This document shows, piece after piece, positions 1 to 12,900 of a stretch of 64,000 nt of DNA. Position 1 is the first letter of the stretch; each line of letters starts with the position of its first letter. The notes beneath the pieces are model-generated. The model made no database searches. It was not told the DNA's origin and saw only the letters and a list, made by a program, of their open reading frames with translations. The stretch lies in contig JBAMJR010000154.1 of NCBI GenBank assembly GCA_038501785.1, positions 5,611,001-5,675,000 on the forward strand. The letters are read 5' to 3'. The translations under genes were made by a program, and so were the position numbers. The stretch is from Myoxocephalus aenaeus (taxonomy: Eukaryota > Chordata > Actinopteri > Perciformes > Cottidae).

Positions 1-1910
1 AAATAATCAAGCTAGGCAGAGAACGTAGAATAATTATGTAATATTTGACTTGCTGATGCCGAAATGCCACCAAACAAATGTATTAAAGTCATAAATCACT
101 AATCAGTTAAGAGGACCCCCTCTACTCTGCAAGCATTCTGTGAACTCATGTTTGACAAGAAATTAAGCTTCTTTTTTTGCCTAAACATTTTTGGCAGTTA
201 GTGCAGACATAAAGTTTTAACACTTTTTTGGGGAACGTGCAAAAGTGTTGTCTTTCTGGGAGTGAGATGAGAAGATAGAAGTTCTACCTCACACAAGGGT
301 CTCCCTCTACTGGACTCTAGGGGTAATACTCTCCTCCAATAAAAAGCTTGCCTTTGTATGTATTATTTCCATTAACCATAGGCGGCCATTCAGGATGTAA
401 ATACGTACAGACGCCACAGTATAAATGGCAGCACACTGCACTGCTCGACTGTTCTTCTCTTCAGGGAATGTCGATTTGCCAACTTTACGGATGGAGTTGT
501 TGCCACTTACAGAAATTGTTCAGTTCTCGTACTCATGTCCTCACGAACTCACGTCCCCGCCTCATCTCCCTTCACAATGCCTGCTTGCCTCGGCACAGAC
601 AACAAAGAGAGCGGCGCTCAGCAGCCCGGCCTGCCGAGCGCTACCCAAGATCCGACGGCAGAAGTGGTGGAAGTCGATATTATGCTTCACTGCGTTGAGA
701 GCTATTCCCAGAGCTTGAGATAGATGGCGTCGAAGTCGCTGTTCCAGGCGCCAACGTTCTGCCACTGCCTCTGGCCATCCCTGGAAAGCAAAAGTGGATC
801 TGTTCATCAACCGATGCGCCACCCACTGCTCACTATGGTTCTCCCTAGCACAGCAGGGCGACCAACCCCTGGGGTGGAGTGGTTCTTGCAAGGAGTTAGG
901 AGGCAACGCTCGGTGGTCTTGGTAAAGTTTGCTTAGACTTTGTAAAAGGAGCAGGCTGGTTGAAAACATCACTTGTATTCTTCAAAGATCTTGGCTACAG
1001 TTTCACTGTACGATGTATTTGAGGAAAACAACTTAGGATGTTCTTTTAAGCCACAATGGAAAATATGACTTGGCCTCCTTCAAGGTCCTAATAGAATTAG
1101 AATTGTACTGGATATCAGGCACGAGTTTAAAAGAGGTGCGTTTCAAAAACATAGGTATTCTTTCTTTTTGCTGGCTGTTTAGAAAGAGCTGAATCCGGAT
1201 GTCCTCCATGTGAACTGATGACCAAAATCTCACCTGTCCATTGCTGTCCAGTTTGGGATTTGAAAAACTGATTAGACACATGATGAAAGCGAGTACAATC
1301 TCATTTTATTGCTTTACAATGTTTATGACCTCTTTCTGGAGGCGCTTTTAAATCCAAGCTGAATTACAGTCCATGTTTAGATATATGGATTTTTCCACTG
1401 ATGGAACACGTTTTGATAGTATGGTATTGCTAAAAATATTCTATAGTTTGACATACTACTTCACAATCCTAAATAAATCCAAACTTTACTGTTTTCTTAC
1501 CCCTGTAGTCTCATGTGCATGTGTGTCTTACAACTACTTAAAAACTTGAGAAGAAAAGTGATGGATTCCTTCTTTGAGCTTGTTGTCAGTCTGGCTTCAA
1601 ACCTGAAAAGCCTTTCCAAATTTGACAGCAATGGAAACAGTTCACTGGGAGAAACACTCCCTAGGAAAGCATGCTTTTGACATTATGTACTGTCCACCAG
1701 CTGATTTTAAGGGATAGCCCTCGCAAAAAAAAGGTGGTAATTTATCACATGTGAGACAACATTTACATGAGATGAATTCAAATTTAGGCACATGTGCTTG
1801 TTAAAAAATGTTAAAAAACCTTTGTACTTTACTTTACTCTTCAATTTGTTTTATCTTTATGCATAAAATGCCTTATTCTCTACCAACATTAACCTCCTGT
1901 ATTCTTGCAG
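1..1910. other. Non-coding stretch, no gene recognised
   Basis: AT-rich sequence without a recognisable coding gene. The longest open frame (562-972, minus) has no recognised motif and lies in a locally GC-rich patch (about 590-900), which favours chance open frames on both strands. The only structure seen is the repeat at 291-440. Confidence 0.6.
291..440 (+). repeat. Dispersed repeat, copy A (partner at 62327-62383)
   Basis: The segment CTCTACTGGACTCTAGGGGT plus the following AATACTCTC (about 307-335) recurs at 62330-62358 with few changes. A second shared block, CAGTATAAATGGCAGCACA at 418-436, recurs at 62363-62380 in the same order. The two blocks are about 85 bp apart here and almost adjacent in the other copy. 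The shared order and orientation point to one repeat family with an insertion here or a deletion there. The TATAAAT in the second block could be a promoter element, for example of an LTR, but no LTR ends were found. The family is not recognised. Confidence 0.45.
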
Positions 1911-2028
1911 TACCCTCTGGAATGAATAGTTGCCATGGCTTTAACTATAAAGGAAAGCAGAGACCTTGGATGGGTTTCAAGTCTCAAAGGACATCACTTT
2001 TGTGTTTAAGTGGGGCTTTCTGTCCAGG
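1911..2028 (+). other. Exon-like segment with strong splice sites, unidentified
   Basis: A 118-nt segment lies between a good acceptor (TTCTTGCAG ending at 1910, pyrimidine-rich upstream) and a near-consensus donor (CAGG/GTAAGT at 2029). Only one frame is open throughout. It starts two bases into the segment and gives about 38 residues ending in a Cys-Pro-Gly, and it closes at a stop just past the donor. The peptide matches no family I know. It could be a coding or non-coding exon of a gene lying outside the window, or chance. No partner exon was found nearby. Confidence 0.25.
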
Positions 2029-5000
2029 GTAAGTCATCTATTGCTCACGCTATACTGCACAATATATATCCTCCCTCATTTTCTCCTCTCTCCGTCCCTT
2101 CTCTTTATAATCACAGAGTGATGTTTTGACTGGCCAAATCCCTAGCATTTCTCCCGAGGTTAGTGCACAGTCAATCATAAGGGCTTGGGCCGATCTTTTA
2201 AAAGAACCTCCAGATTAGGTTACCTCCACCCAACAGGCAGCTCCATTGATCCTCTCGTGCTCTTTGTGGACTCCGCCAAGTGTGCACCGTTCATGTAGAC
2301 TTCACTTCCCATGCCCTCTCTCTCTGTTATGCCACACTCTCTTTTCAGTGACATATTTTGGTTGGTAATTAAGCCAAGATCAAAGCACTTTTGATTTTCA
2401 GGGGTGTGAGACGGTAAGGCCTCAAACGCTATTGCATGGGAGTCTTAAAAGCAGGACCTGGCAGCCAAGGTACTACACAGAAGAAAAAAAAAGGCAGGTT
2501 ACGTTCCTGAAGGCAAGATAGTCGGTTTAGGGAAAGAGGTAAGTGCACTAGCGCTTTATTCTATGCTGGAAACATGTAATCATTTGAAAGAGGATAAGGT
2601 TGAAGTGAGGACATTACTGGAGCCACACCTTATCAAAACATAGTACCTAATTGAGACACCGGTGCCTAAACAAACTTTCCCTAGATGAAAAGAAAATGGC
2701 CTGTAAAAATAATTCTTCAATGTAGATGACTTTTGGAGCGTATGTCTCGAAAGTAGAGCTTTGTATTTTCCTGTCAGGGTGGTGAACACCCATGGATGTA
2801 CAGTTCAGCAACACTACTCTGTATTTCCAGCAATGTTAGTGAAGCAGCTTACACTTTCCTCTGAACTCCAGACAGATCTACAATGAGAAAACAGTGTGCT
2901 TACTGTACACACCACAACTGATTGTAATGTGTGACTCCGATACCGTCAACATTGTGATTACACACGTTTCCCCTATTCTTTTTACCTAGTAAGGCTTACC
3001 AATAATTGTATTCTATTGGGCGCAGTTTACATGAGGTTTACCCAATTGCCAGCCACTCTAATGTGGGGGAAATGTGTCGACAGTATCTGAAGATTTCCAA
3101 CATTGTGAAAAGGCGTGCGTGGGCGCTGCACTCCTGAGAAGTTCCTAAAACATCCTCCAGTACATCATCAGTGTCGCCCCTAGCCCAAACACAGCGTTTA
3201 CTAGAAGGACAGAGGAAAAAGACCCACACGCCAGAGCATGACTGATGTAAATATTATTGGGAAAATGTTTGCCACGGGCAAGGAATAGATAAGCAATAAA
3301 AACCACAGTGTATCAGAATGGAAATCGGCACGGAGCCGCTTCAGCATTGCCTGGACGGTAATTTATGACTTTCTGCTTGCCGAGATTTGAACTTGGCATC
3401 CATCACCGCTCCTACAGTCTGCCTCTGAGAAACCCACAGAGCATTCAGCACGCAAGGGTACAAACAATCACCTCCTAATACTCGGGGTAAATCAAACTTG
3501 GATTATGTTTGTACTGAGCCAGGGGATTCTTGGAGTTGAGAGAGCAATAAGATGTCAAAAAAGGGTTTGAACAAAATATTCATGAAGAAAATATTTATTC
3601 TGAGTAACAGCCATGGCAGACATCTATCATGTCTGTTATGACTGTTTGGTTTCCCTATTATTGGCCAGGCCCTAAGAGGCAATTTAAGGAAACAAGGGAA
3701 ACAAATCTAACATAATTGTTAAGACTATTCTAGTGATAACGAGCTGTCAGACAAATGGGCTTTTCATTAGTTTTTCAGATTATTGGGGTTTCAGAATAAT
3801 GGGCCACCAGAACAATAGCATGGCACTGGAAACAACAGTCTGTAGTTTAACATTGAGGAAATGATTAGCATAATGGCATGACAGATATAGCAAGTCTTGC
3901 TAACTAGTATCATAAACAGTGTTTATTGTCCCAGACTGGATAACTGGCAAGCTAGTGTTGCTCCGGTCCAGTTTATCTTCCTGGATCTGTCTGTTCTCTG
4001 CTGGTAAAAAGGTGTCAGATACAAGTCAGACACAATAAAATCAACTCCTTTCATTTCTCTCAAGAAAGCCAGTTGAAACCACCCTAATCTCTGAATGCAA
4101 CAGCAAAGTGCTGTGCTTGTTCATGAGAGTGGCAGTCGGCCCTCCTTGCCCGTGCACTGCCCCTGACCTCGGCGGCTCGGCCGTCATTGTGTTTACATTG
4201 AAAACAATGGAGGTGGCGGAAACCACTCGCCCCCGTATAAAAGCACATTTATTCTTGTTCATTAAGAGCAATGCATTTTTTGCAGGTGAAGCACTCACAT
4301 GAAGGTTCAAACTCAAATTGTTTCCTAATTGGTCTGAGGTCAGCCCAGGCCAGCTTCAGTTAAAATAGTTCTTGTCTAGTAGGCGCAGAGTGCCAATGTG
4401 CGTTCACACAGCTACATTCTACAGTCCAAATATGCTGTCAAGGGAGATGATGTCAATTTTGTGTCCCGCATTTCTCCTGGAAAATGTCCCCTTAATCTTC
4501 TCTGTGTGTACAACACCTCCTGTTTGTTTGGCTTTACTGCAAGGCCTTCCTTGATTGCTTTGTCGGTATATATTTTTTCTAAATGCCACCTCACTGTGCA
4601 AAACGGCACTTAATTATCCAGACAGAAGAACTTTGGCCTCTTACTGTGCTAACCATGGAAAAACGCCATTTTCAGTTGAATCACTTCTTATAAAAGTCCC
4701 CTTCAGTTTAATCACTTCGCAGCTGGTTGAAGTCGCTGGTTGTGCCAGTTTTCCTTCCTGTATTTACGAAGACAGCCTGTCCACTCTTATTATGAGATGT
4801 GTTAAGTCTAGAATGAACCAGAGAAACCGATGAACCTCAGTCTTTCGAGGTGTGGAGTGCTAAAAAACAAACAAGGAAAACATTTCTATCCTGAGCTCAG
4901 TCCGGTGAGTCATAGACAATTATAATGAAAAAGGGACGCAAGGCAAAGTAATTCAATCACACATCAAATGACTGCAAGTGACTGCAATGCGACAAATGTG

Positions 5001-8000
5001 TTTACATACATTGTCATAGTAGCACTGAACCATCAAAGTCTGCAGTGTAATATAAATGTATGACTGTTTCTGTGTCTTGTATCAAAAGCACATCAATATA
5101 TTTTGCAGCGTGGCCAGTAAAGTACTCTCCTCTGTGCTTTTGATCATCCAGACTTCATCTGCTTTGATCATTTTGCCAATGACGGATGATAACATGCAAT
5201 AAAAATGCAATATGTTACAAGAAAAAGACAGAGTTATTCTGTTCAGGATTACCGAGCTTTTGTTTGATTTATGTATTTTAAAGCTGTTGTATCTGTTAAA
5301 GCTTCTTGAAAAGAAGATGAATGTTAGAGCTCTACTTTCACATTATCTAACATCCTTAAAATGTCCCTAATGCACTTAACATATTAATATTAATCCTAAA
5401 CCTGATTAAGTTAGAGGTCTCAATGTTTAGCATGTCCCCACTCTGTTATGAATCTTTATAGTTTCACTGCCAGTCATGATATTCCAATACTCCCTCTAAG
5501 CTTTAACACAGATCTGAAGATCAAAAAGAAAAATATCCTTATATTTAATTTGCCTGCAGCTTTGAGGTTTTAGGGCATCATCCCCGATGAATAATCCACG
5601 TATGGCCGATTGAAGACCTCAAAGGCCGTAAAGCTATCATAACAAAGCACATTATCTCTCCTGGGTGCTGTGAAGAGAGACCAAGGGAGGCCTGCTCCTT
5701 CACATCTGAAAGAGGAGAAGAGACTGAGGAGAATGACGCACATGATGAGCTATGAACTCACAATTGGTAACCAGTGTTGCGATGCCCAAACAGTGGGCCA
5801 CAGCAGGAGGTAGATGTCTGTTTTATGAAGCCAGCTCGGCGCAGACAATGGAGCTGGCTCACGGTTTGTCACATCATGACAACACCCACTACTTCTGCTC
5901 AGAAGGCCGCAGGCTGCCAGCAAAAGCTGCCAGGCTTGGTCCTCGACGTAAGACTAAAAAAGACCAAGTGAGGTTGTGTGCAATGTGACCTTGTGATCAT
6001 CAGACTGCCACTTGTTGTATTAAAAGCCAAGGCAAAGTCTCACAGTGTTACACAGAAACAAAGGATGAAGACATTAAAAAGGTCATCCCCTTAGTGAACT
6101 AATGAGGTCACAGTCACAATTAGTTATTCATTAGTCATCAACTCTTGACTAGGGTACATTTGGGAAATATTTCTGAGCTGGAATCCATCCTAAGCTTGCT
6201 GGGTAAAAAGACTTTTTGTGCTAATTTCAAAAATATGTCATCTATACACATCCTAGCAAAGGTTAGCTAACAGAGGAGGCAGATGGTGCAGCTGCTTCCA
6301 ATTTTTCTATGAATGAAGTCTGAGAAAACACAACTGATCAATAGACTGTTATAGGAAAGACACACCCTTACTGTAGACAGTCCATCTACTCTGTCAACAT
6401 CTGCCAAGGGTGTGGTGGCCAGTCTTTACATCCCTTTCTCCCCCTAGTCACTTGCTCTCTGTCAGTTGCATTCATGAGATGTTTAATGATGTTTTATTGA
6501 AGACATTAAAGATGTCAAATGGCATTACACAAGTCCATGGTAAGCATCGCCTCTTTGCTTGAAGTTCATAGTACCTCAAGGGTTTAAAGACTTGGAATGC
6601 TGTACACCAGTGCCCATGGCAGTCCTGCCAACCAGGTCCACCCACACTGCAGGAAATCTGTTTGACTTAAATATTTCAAGAGCATAAATGGCTTTCTAAG
6701 TAAACAATGAGTTGAATAAAGAGAAATAAAAATTGTGTCTGCTCACTCTACCTCTTCAAACTGCTGCAGCCCTGAGATACTTAACTACTGTAACGTGATC
6801 AGGTAATGGGACGGCTTCAGAAATGAGGTTCCGCAGCTAAGTAGCTGTTAAAAGCACATTTGTTACGAACTTCAGAGCCAAAACACAAACTCTCCCAACA
6901 AGACTTATCTAATTCCCCGTTGGTTCATGACTTATGTCTTGGAAATTTAACATCTGCAAATGGACTGGATTTATGACTGAATGAGATAGTTTTGAACAAT
7001 TCACAATCAGATTTGGGCTTGTGGTGTTGGTCATGGTTGTACGTCAATGAGTGTGTGAATCCAGAATAGTATCATGAAACTTGAGCTTTTGTAATGTGAC
7101 TTCATGCAGTTGATAATGACGAGCCAGACGGTTCTCTAGTTCTCTTCGACATGGCCCTCGGCGTCTGATATCGACACAGAAGGCACCCTTTAGCATCTGA
7201 TTGAGACACAAAAAAAGTCAGTGTTGGGAGGAGGACGGGGTGGATGGATAGATTTGGTGAAACAAAGACTTTTACCCAGCTGATTGTGTCTTGTGTGAAA
7301 CCAAAAGTCAAGATTTACTTATTTATGTTGACTATGTAATTTACGTACGTTATGGAACAAACGCTATTTAACCCAAACTATGATGTTTTATGAAACCTAT
7401 CCAAGTAGTTTCCTTTCCTAAATGCAGCCAAGCAATTTTGATTGAATACACAACGTCAACCATGTCTTTAATAAACTGCGACCCAAGTGTAGGGACACCA
7501 AGCACAGTTAAAAAAAGACACCAAGGGGTCCAGACCAAGTATGTGACGAGTTGGGGATGACAACAAGTTGGTTGAGCTGTTGTACACTGGAGGTTTAGTT
7601 TGAGCTATGTTGTTTGGTATTCAGTAACACATGATGGATTATTGCATGATCCCTTGCTTGGTACAGATTTAGAGCAGATTTATGAATGCAACATTCTGAT
7701 TGAACATTGATTCAAATAACTCCCTATCCAACTGAGAATCAACAACTGGATATAAAACCACAAAGAATGTGGGGGGACACTTGTAGACCGCTACCACATC
7801 TGAGGTTGGGAGTCACATCATCCAGCAGACACAGACGAAGGTGTCCGTAAGCTTTTTTTTAGTAGCCTTGTCAACCAATACTGTGAATGAAGTTAAATAG
7901 TGGATACGATTATCACACAACTGGTCTTGGGCAGTTTGTAAAACTTTCAGCAACAGACAACTCAGAAAAGCTGTTTCTTTATTCTTTCACCTCTATACAG

Positions 8001-9490
8001 TTTTGATAATTTATTCAAATATAAACACTATGATCATGAGAGAAATTGACTTGTATGATACTATACCTATTATAAAGAATCACTCAAGTTAAACTTATTT
8101 TGAAAAAGAAATGTATGGATCCCTTCAAATTGAAAAATCTAAATGTCTTGCAATTCTATTATATATTATACTATTTTTATTTTCATTATCACCTCAAATT
8201 CTTGGGTCTGTCACCCAGTTTAAGACTACCGGCAGCACAGCTCAGAAGGTCTGGACGAGCACTGTGCACTGTGCTCAATACTCAAAGCTGTCCTTACCTT
8301 TACCTACAAGTTAGAACTCTCAAAACAGTATTGTCAGTACCGTCACAGTCAGTGTGGCTTGTGAGATAACATTGTAACAGCTCGCACTGCCAACAGTGGT
8401 CAGCCAGCAGTAAACATGCCAACAGATAGCTTGCTCAGAGCAGCCCATTGGGAGTCTCCCACACACCAGCTGCTACTAGCCAAGTGGGACATTGCACAGG
8501 ACTAAAGACCCAGACGTTTTTCTCGGGAGTCTACAGACCAAACCTGAGCTCAATCTCAAATTAATATTCAACTTTTAATTTGACCGATCACATGAATGGT
8601 GTTGCATTGCATGTTTAACACTGGATGCTATTCCTCCAGCATCTCATCCAAAATGCGTCTCATTCATTACCTAACGTTAGCCCTTTGACATTCCATCTAC
8701 AGCACCACAGATAAATATGAAAAAATCTGGACAAAGTAATTTAAAACCTTACACATTAGCACAACTTTTCCATGGAGACTGGGGTGTGTTCTGTTCTGTC
8801 TAAATCCGACAGCTGTATTTAGAGACTGAGGGGAGCATTAGGTATGGCACGGAAACTATTAATTGGACATGAGTAGGAGCGAGAACACCAGATCAGGAAT
8901 GACTGTCAGTGTAACCTTTACACATTTTACGTTTCTACTTTTAGGTTTTCCACATTGCAGGTGAGCATGACCTCGAGTCACTGAGAGGAAAACAAGGAAC
9001 TAGGGATTTTTGAAGTATTTCCTTCTATACTTCACAGATTTTTGTAACTTTCTCAGCCCCCAATTCCTCATTCAAGGTGCACAGTGACTTACTGACGGAG
9101 ACAGGACCATTTCCCTTGTTGAAGAAGTGTGGCATTAAAATTTCCTGGTGGAAAATAAGAAAAAACTATTCTCTGTATGCTAGCTGCCGAGCACCATACA
9201 GCAGACAGACATTAGTGACCAACAGAGAGGAGCACCTCTCAGAGAGGAGTTACCTTTATTTTGCCAGGAGTTGATCGAGACCAATGCGGATGTTGCTTTG
9301 TCTGCTAGATAAACGGGTAAATCTAATCTGTTCACTTAGGGATGATCTGGGATGATCTGTGTCTCACAAGACAAAAAAATAACTAACTAAAAATAAACTA
9401 TTTGTGTTTTATTTGTAATTTAACATATTGTTACCTTGCACAACTGTTATGGATATCATATACGCTAACAATTGCCTAATTGCACAGAGT
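2029..9490. other. Long non-coding stretch, no gene recognised
   Basis: About 7.5 kb with no convincing gene and no repeat family I can name. Open frames are all below about 95 codons and overlap on both strands. One compact GC-rich patch (4120-4290) has a TATAAAAG at 4236-4243 and opposed CATTGT/ACAATG motifs at 4185-4209. This is promoter- or enhancer-like but unproven. A 10-bp direct duplication (GGATGATCTG) lies at 9339-9358. Confidence 0.6.
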
Positions 9491-9968
9491 CAGTGGTGGA
9501 ATGTAGATTTACTCAAGTACAGTACTTGAAGTACTCCTACTTTTCTTCTGTCTTTCCATGTTATGTTACTTTTTACTTCTACACTACATCTCAGATAAAT
9601 ATTGTATTACTCAACAGCATTCATTTGATAACTTCACTTTTTACTTTGCAGATTATCACTACAAAATATAAATCGACTAATACTTAATGATGTATTATTG
9701 TCAATGGGATCCTGTGGCTTTGTCTGGTGTGCCATCATCTACTGTAGGTAAGTAATGACTGTAGGTAACACTGACTATGGAAAAGTACTACAACCCAACT
9801 TCAAGAAATCCAAACTATCCTTTTAAGTATATTCTGATGTTAATAGTTCTTTACTTTTACCGAAGGAAGAGTTTGAATGCAGGACGTTTACGTGTATTAG
9901 AGTATTTCTTACACTGTAGCATTAGTATTTCTACTTTAGTAAATATCTGAATATTCCTTCCACTACTG
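9491..9968. mobile_element. hAT-like non-autonomous element (MITE), CAGTGGTGGAA ends
   Basis: Left end CAGTGGTGGAATGTA and right end TTCCTTCCACTACTG are imperfect terminal inverted repeats. The interior is rich in GTACTT/AAGTAC and TTTACTTCTACT words, typical of a very abundant fish hAT-type MITE whose consensus starts CAGTGGTGGAA. Length is 478 bp and there is no transposase. No clear 8-bp target duplication is left, so this copy is probably old. An internal part (ATCTACTGTAGGT, CAACCCAACTTCAA, ATCCAAACTATCC) has a relative at 30.66-30.79 kb. Superfamily placement is from the termini and is an inference. Confidence 0.7.
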
Positions 9969-12900
9969 CATATAGCATCTGAAGTTGTGGTCCTGGCCAC
10001 TTGAGATATGAGTGTCCTACCCACCATCCTGTCATTTTAGATTAGTTTTGATCTCCAACAACTCTGAAAAATGTGTGGGCCTGGCTAGATGCTAACTGTC
10101 TGCTGTTTGATGCTTGGCAGGTAGTGCACTGCGGCTTTATTGCAGCTTTTTTTTTGGTCCAATTCATCCTGTTGCTACAGTTTAATTTATTTTATTGTCA
10201 TGCAATTCATCATGGTGGGGGAAAAGACTTTATATTATTATTGCCCACAACATTCAATCTGCAAGTTTTTACGAGACTGTTGAAGCTATATTAAGGAACA
10301 ATGTGTGTTCCCTGTAATGGAATTGACAGGGTAGGAGAGCCACAGGGGGCCCTCCCACAAGCGTCACTATTTGTTCTGGAGCTGTAGAGAGATATGAAGC
10401 AGTTATGTTGGAAGAATTGTAGAGCCCACCTATGGACTGACAGTGGAAGACCAGCCAGGCCTTTTAAGGCCTGCCCAAGACCCTTTGGCACTGTTCAGAT
10501 CTCGCACACATGGTCAGGCAAATATTTCTATGTGCGAGGGATGCAGGCAAAGACATAGCCTATACACAATCAGCACACACACTGCACGTCACCAGAGCGA
10601 TGCTGCGCCGACAAGATGAGGTCACATGTTTAATGTTGGCCGAGTTAAGCCCCATCCCCTCGATACGTCGGTCTGTCCCGCAAGAATTGAAGCTTAATAA
10701 TACTGATGATGATTAACAGGAGGTGGGTTGAAGGGTTGGATTCTGGGGAAAGGGTCATTTTAATCTCTCCTGACAACTGGAAGTCTTGACTGTGTGTGTG
10801 AGAGACCGGGGTGCGTGGGAGGGAGTGTGTGATTGTCACCTTTTTCTTTTTGACTGGAGTCCATCTTCCTTCCCACAGCTGGACATGCATAGGCCTTCCC
10901 ATCCGCCGGCAGCTGGGCTTGTCAGCCAATCAGGCACCTGCGTGATTACCAACAGCTGGATAAGTAATGTGGGGTTGGGGGAGGGGCTGCAGCGGCTTGG
11001 AGTGGTGGTGGTGAAGGAATGGGGCTAAAGGCAGTTGAAGAAGGAAGGAAGAATGCATTGAAATAACAGGGAGGAAATAAGAGACAAATAGGGGCAACAG
11101 TGACATCAAGACAAATCAGAGTAGGGAATAGTTGTGTTGTTCATTTCCCATATCCTCTCTGACATGCCTTTTTTTATGTTGATAGGTCCCCTTAGAGGAC
11201 AACATTTCTTTTAAGTCACATGTATCGTTGCAGATGTCCTTTATTGCCTTGTTGCAGCACAATTATGTGAGCTCACACATTTGAAGACTGAGGACCCCTC
11301 AATATGAAACACATGCAACTGCCTTTTGGGTGTAATACATATTTGCTGGAGTTTATAAATTGACAACGACTTGGGCTCTGTTCACCGGCATTCGGTGCTA
11401 TCGCATTTTCTTTCTAATTGTATATGAGTCATGTATGTCTTTTATGAGTGTCAATGGCACAAGGGGTGAACTTTATATGAAAGGGAGTTATGGTGTTCCT
11501 TATTCATTGCCCTGGGTGAAATGGAAATATAAAACGGCTGAACTCCGAGAAGCCAGAAGAAGCTAATTGCTTCTGCCATCCTCAAACATTTTTCCTCCCC
11601 GCTTCCAACTTGTTTGAGGCCAATCCGAGGCACAGTCTTTTCCCCGTGACCCTTTCGCCAACTGTGTTTCCTCGCCGCGCATAATAAGCATAACGTGCTA
11701 GCTATGCTTTCAAGTCGTTAACCATAACATAGTGAGTGTTTTGAATGACACTTCTTTCGGTTGTCAGACTAAGGGCAGCAGTCTCACCTCTCAGTGGCTT
11801 TCTGAGCCGCTTTGGTTTGATTGCGCTTCCTCCGCTCAGCTCTGAAATCCACTGCGGTTATGAGGACATTCATCACTCTTGCTCAATGGCTTTTAAGTTT
11901 TCCAAAGGGGAAACTAACATCTATGGTAAAATCAAAGATTTTTTTAAATAATTTTAAAGAATACCCCTCTTTTTTTCTGCAGTCCATTAATAAAGGGTTC
12001 AAATTGTGTCTCTTTCTATCTGCCTCTTTGTCCCTTTATCTTTCAAACTATAAAGGGTTGTGACTCAAAGCGACTATCTGTATTTGGTTATGTCACAAAA
12101 ATGTCATCAGATTCATAGCAAAAGTGGGTGGGGTATCCAGATCCAGATCGCCCGCGGGTCGTGCACGTACACTGTACATTGTACACTTTAGACGATCGCT
12201 ATTTATAGTTCGATACTACGAGTGCGGTAGTGCATTACAAAGCTACGATTCTCTGGATTCTAATTCTTTCAACCATTTCAGACAATAACAAACAAACAAA
12301 ATCAAAATCTAGGCAACCGATGACACCTCATATTGATCCATAAATCGATAAGATTCCAACAACAACGGTCTTGTTACGTCGTAAAAAGGTCCAGACGATC
12401 CAATCCCGTAAAAGATTTAGTCCAAAACACGTGATTAGCAAAGAGCTACTGACAGATCCAGCAGTTCGTCATTGAATAAGCACGAAAATACATGTATACT
12501 TCATTTACTCTGTGTCAGCAACACTGGTAGTAAATATGAATAGTACCTCTATAAGTTTGCAAGACTATAAGCCTTTTTAAGAGGTGTATATAGTATATAC
12601 ATCATGAATACTCTGGGTCCTTTGCAGTCTCAAAATGGAAAAATGCGTAGACATAACATTATAAAAACATGTGTAAAATATTCATTTTCTGTGGGATTGT
12701 TATCTGCTTTTTACTTGGACTAAATAAGGCTTCGTGCTATGGTCCCATTGTGTTTTCCAGTTCATAAGTCCCATTTATAGTCATCTGCAGGCATCTATTT
12801 GCAAAGAAATGTTCAGGTGGAAATAAAAACCTTATACTTTAGTGTGTTCAAACTTATATAACTCAGTGTCAGCAGCACTTAAAGTGATACTGATTGAGGG

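Noticed and set aside
562..972. 136-codon open frame on the minus strand
   Set aside because: Lies in a GC-rich patch that is open in other frames too. There is no domain, no splice structure and no recognisable protein.
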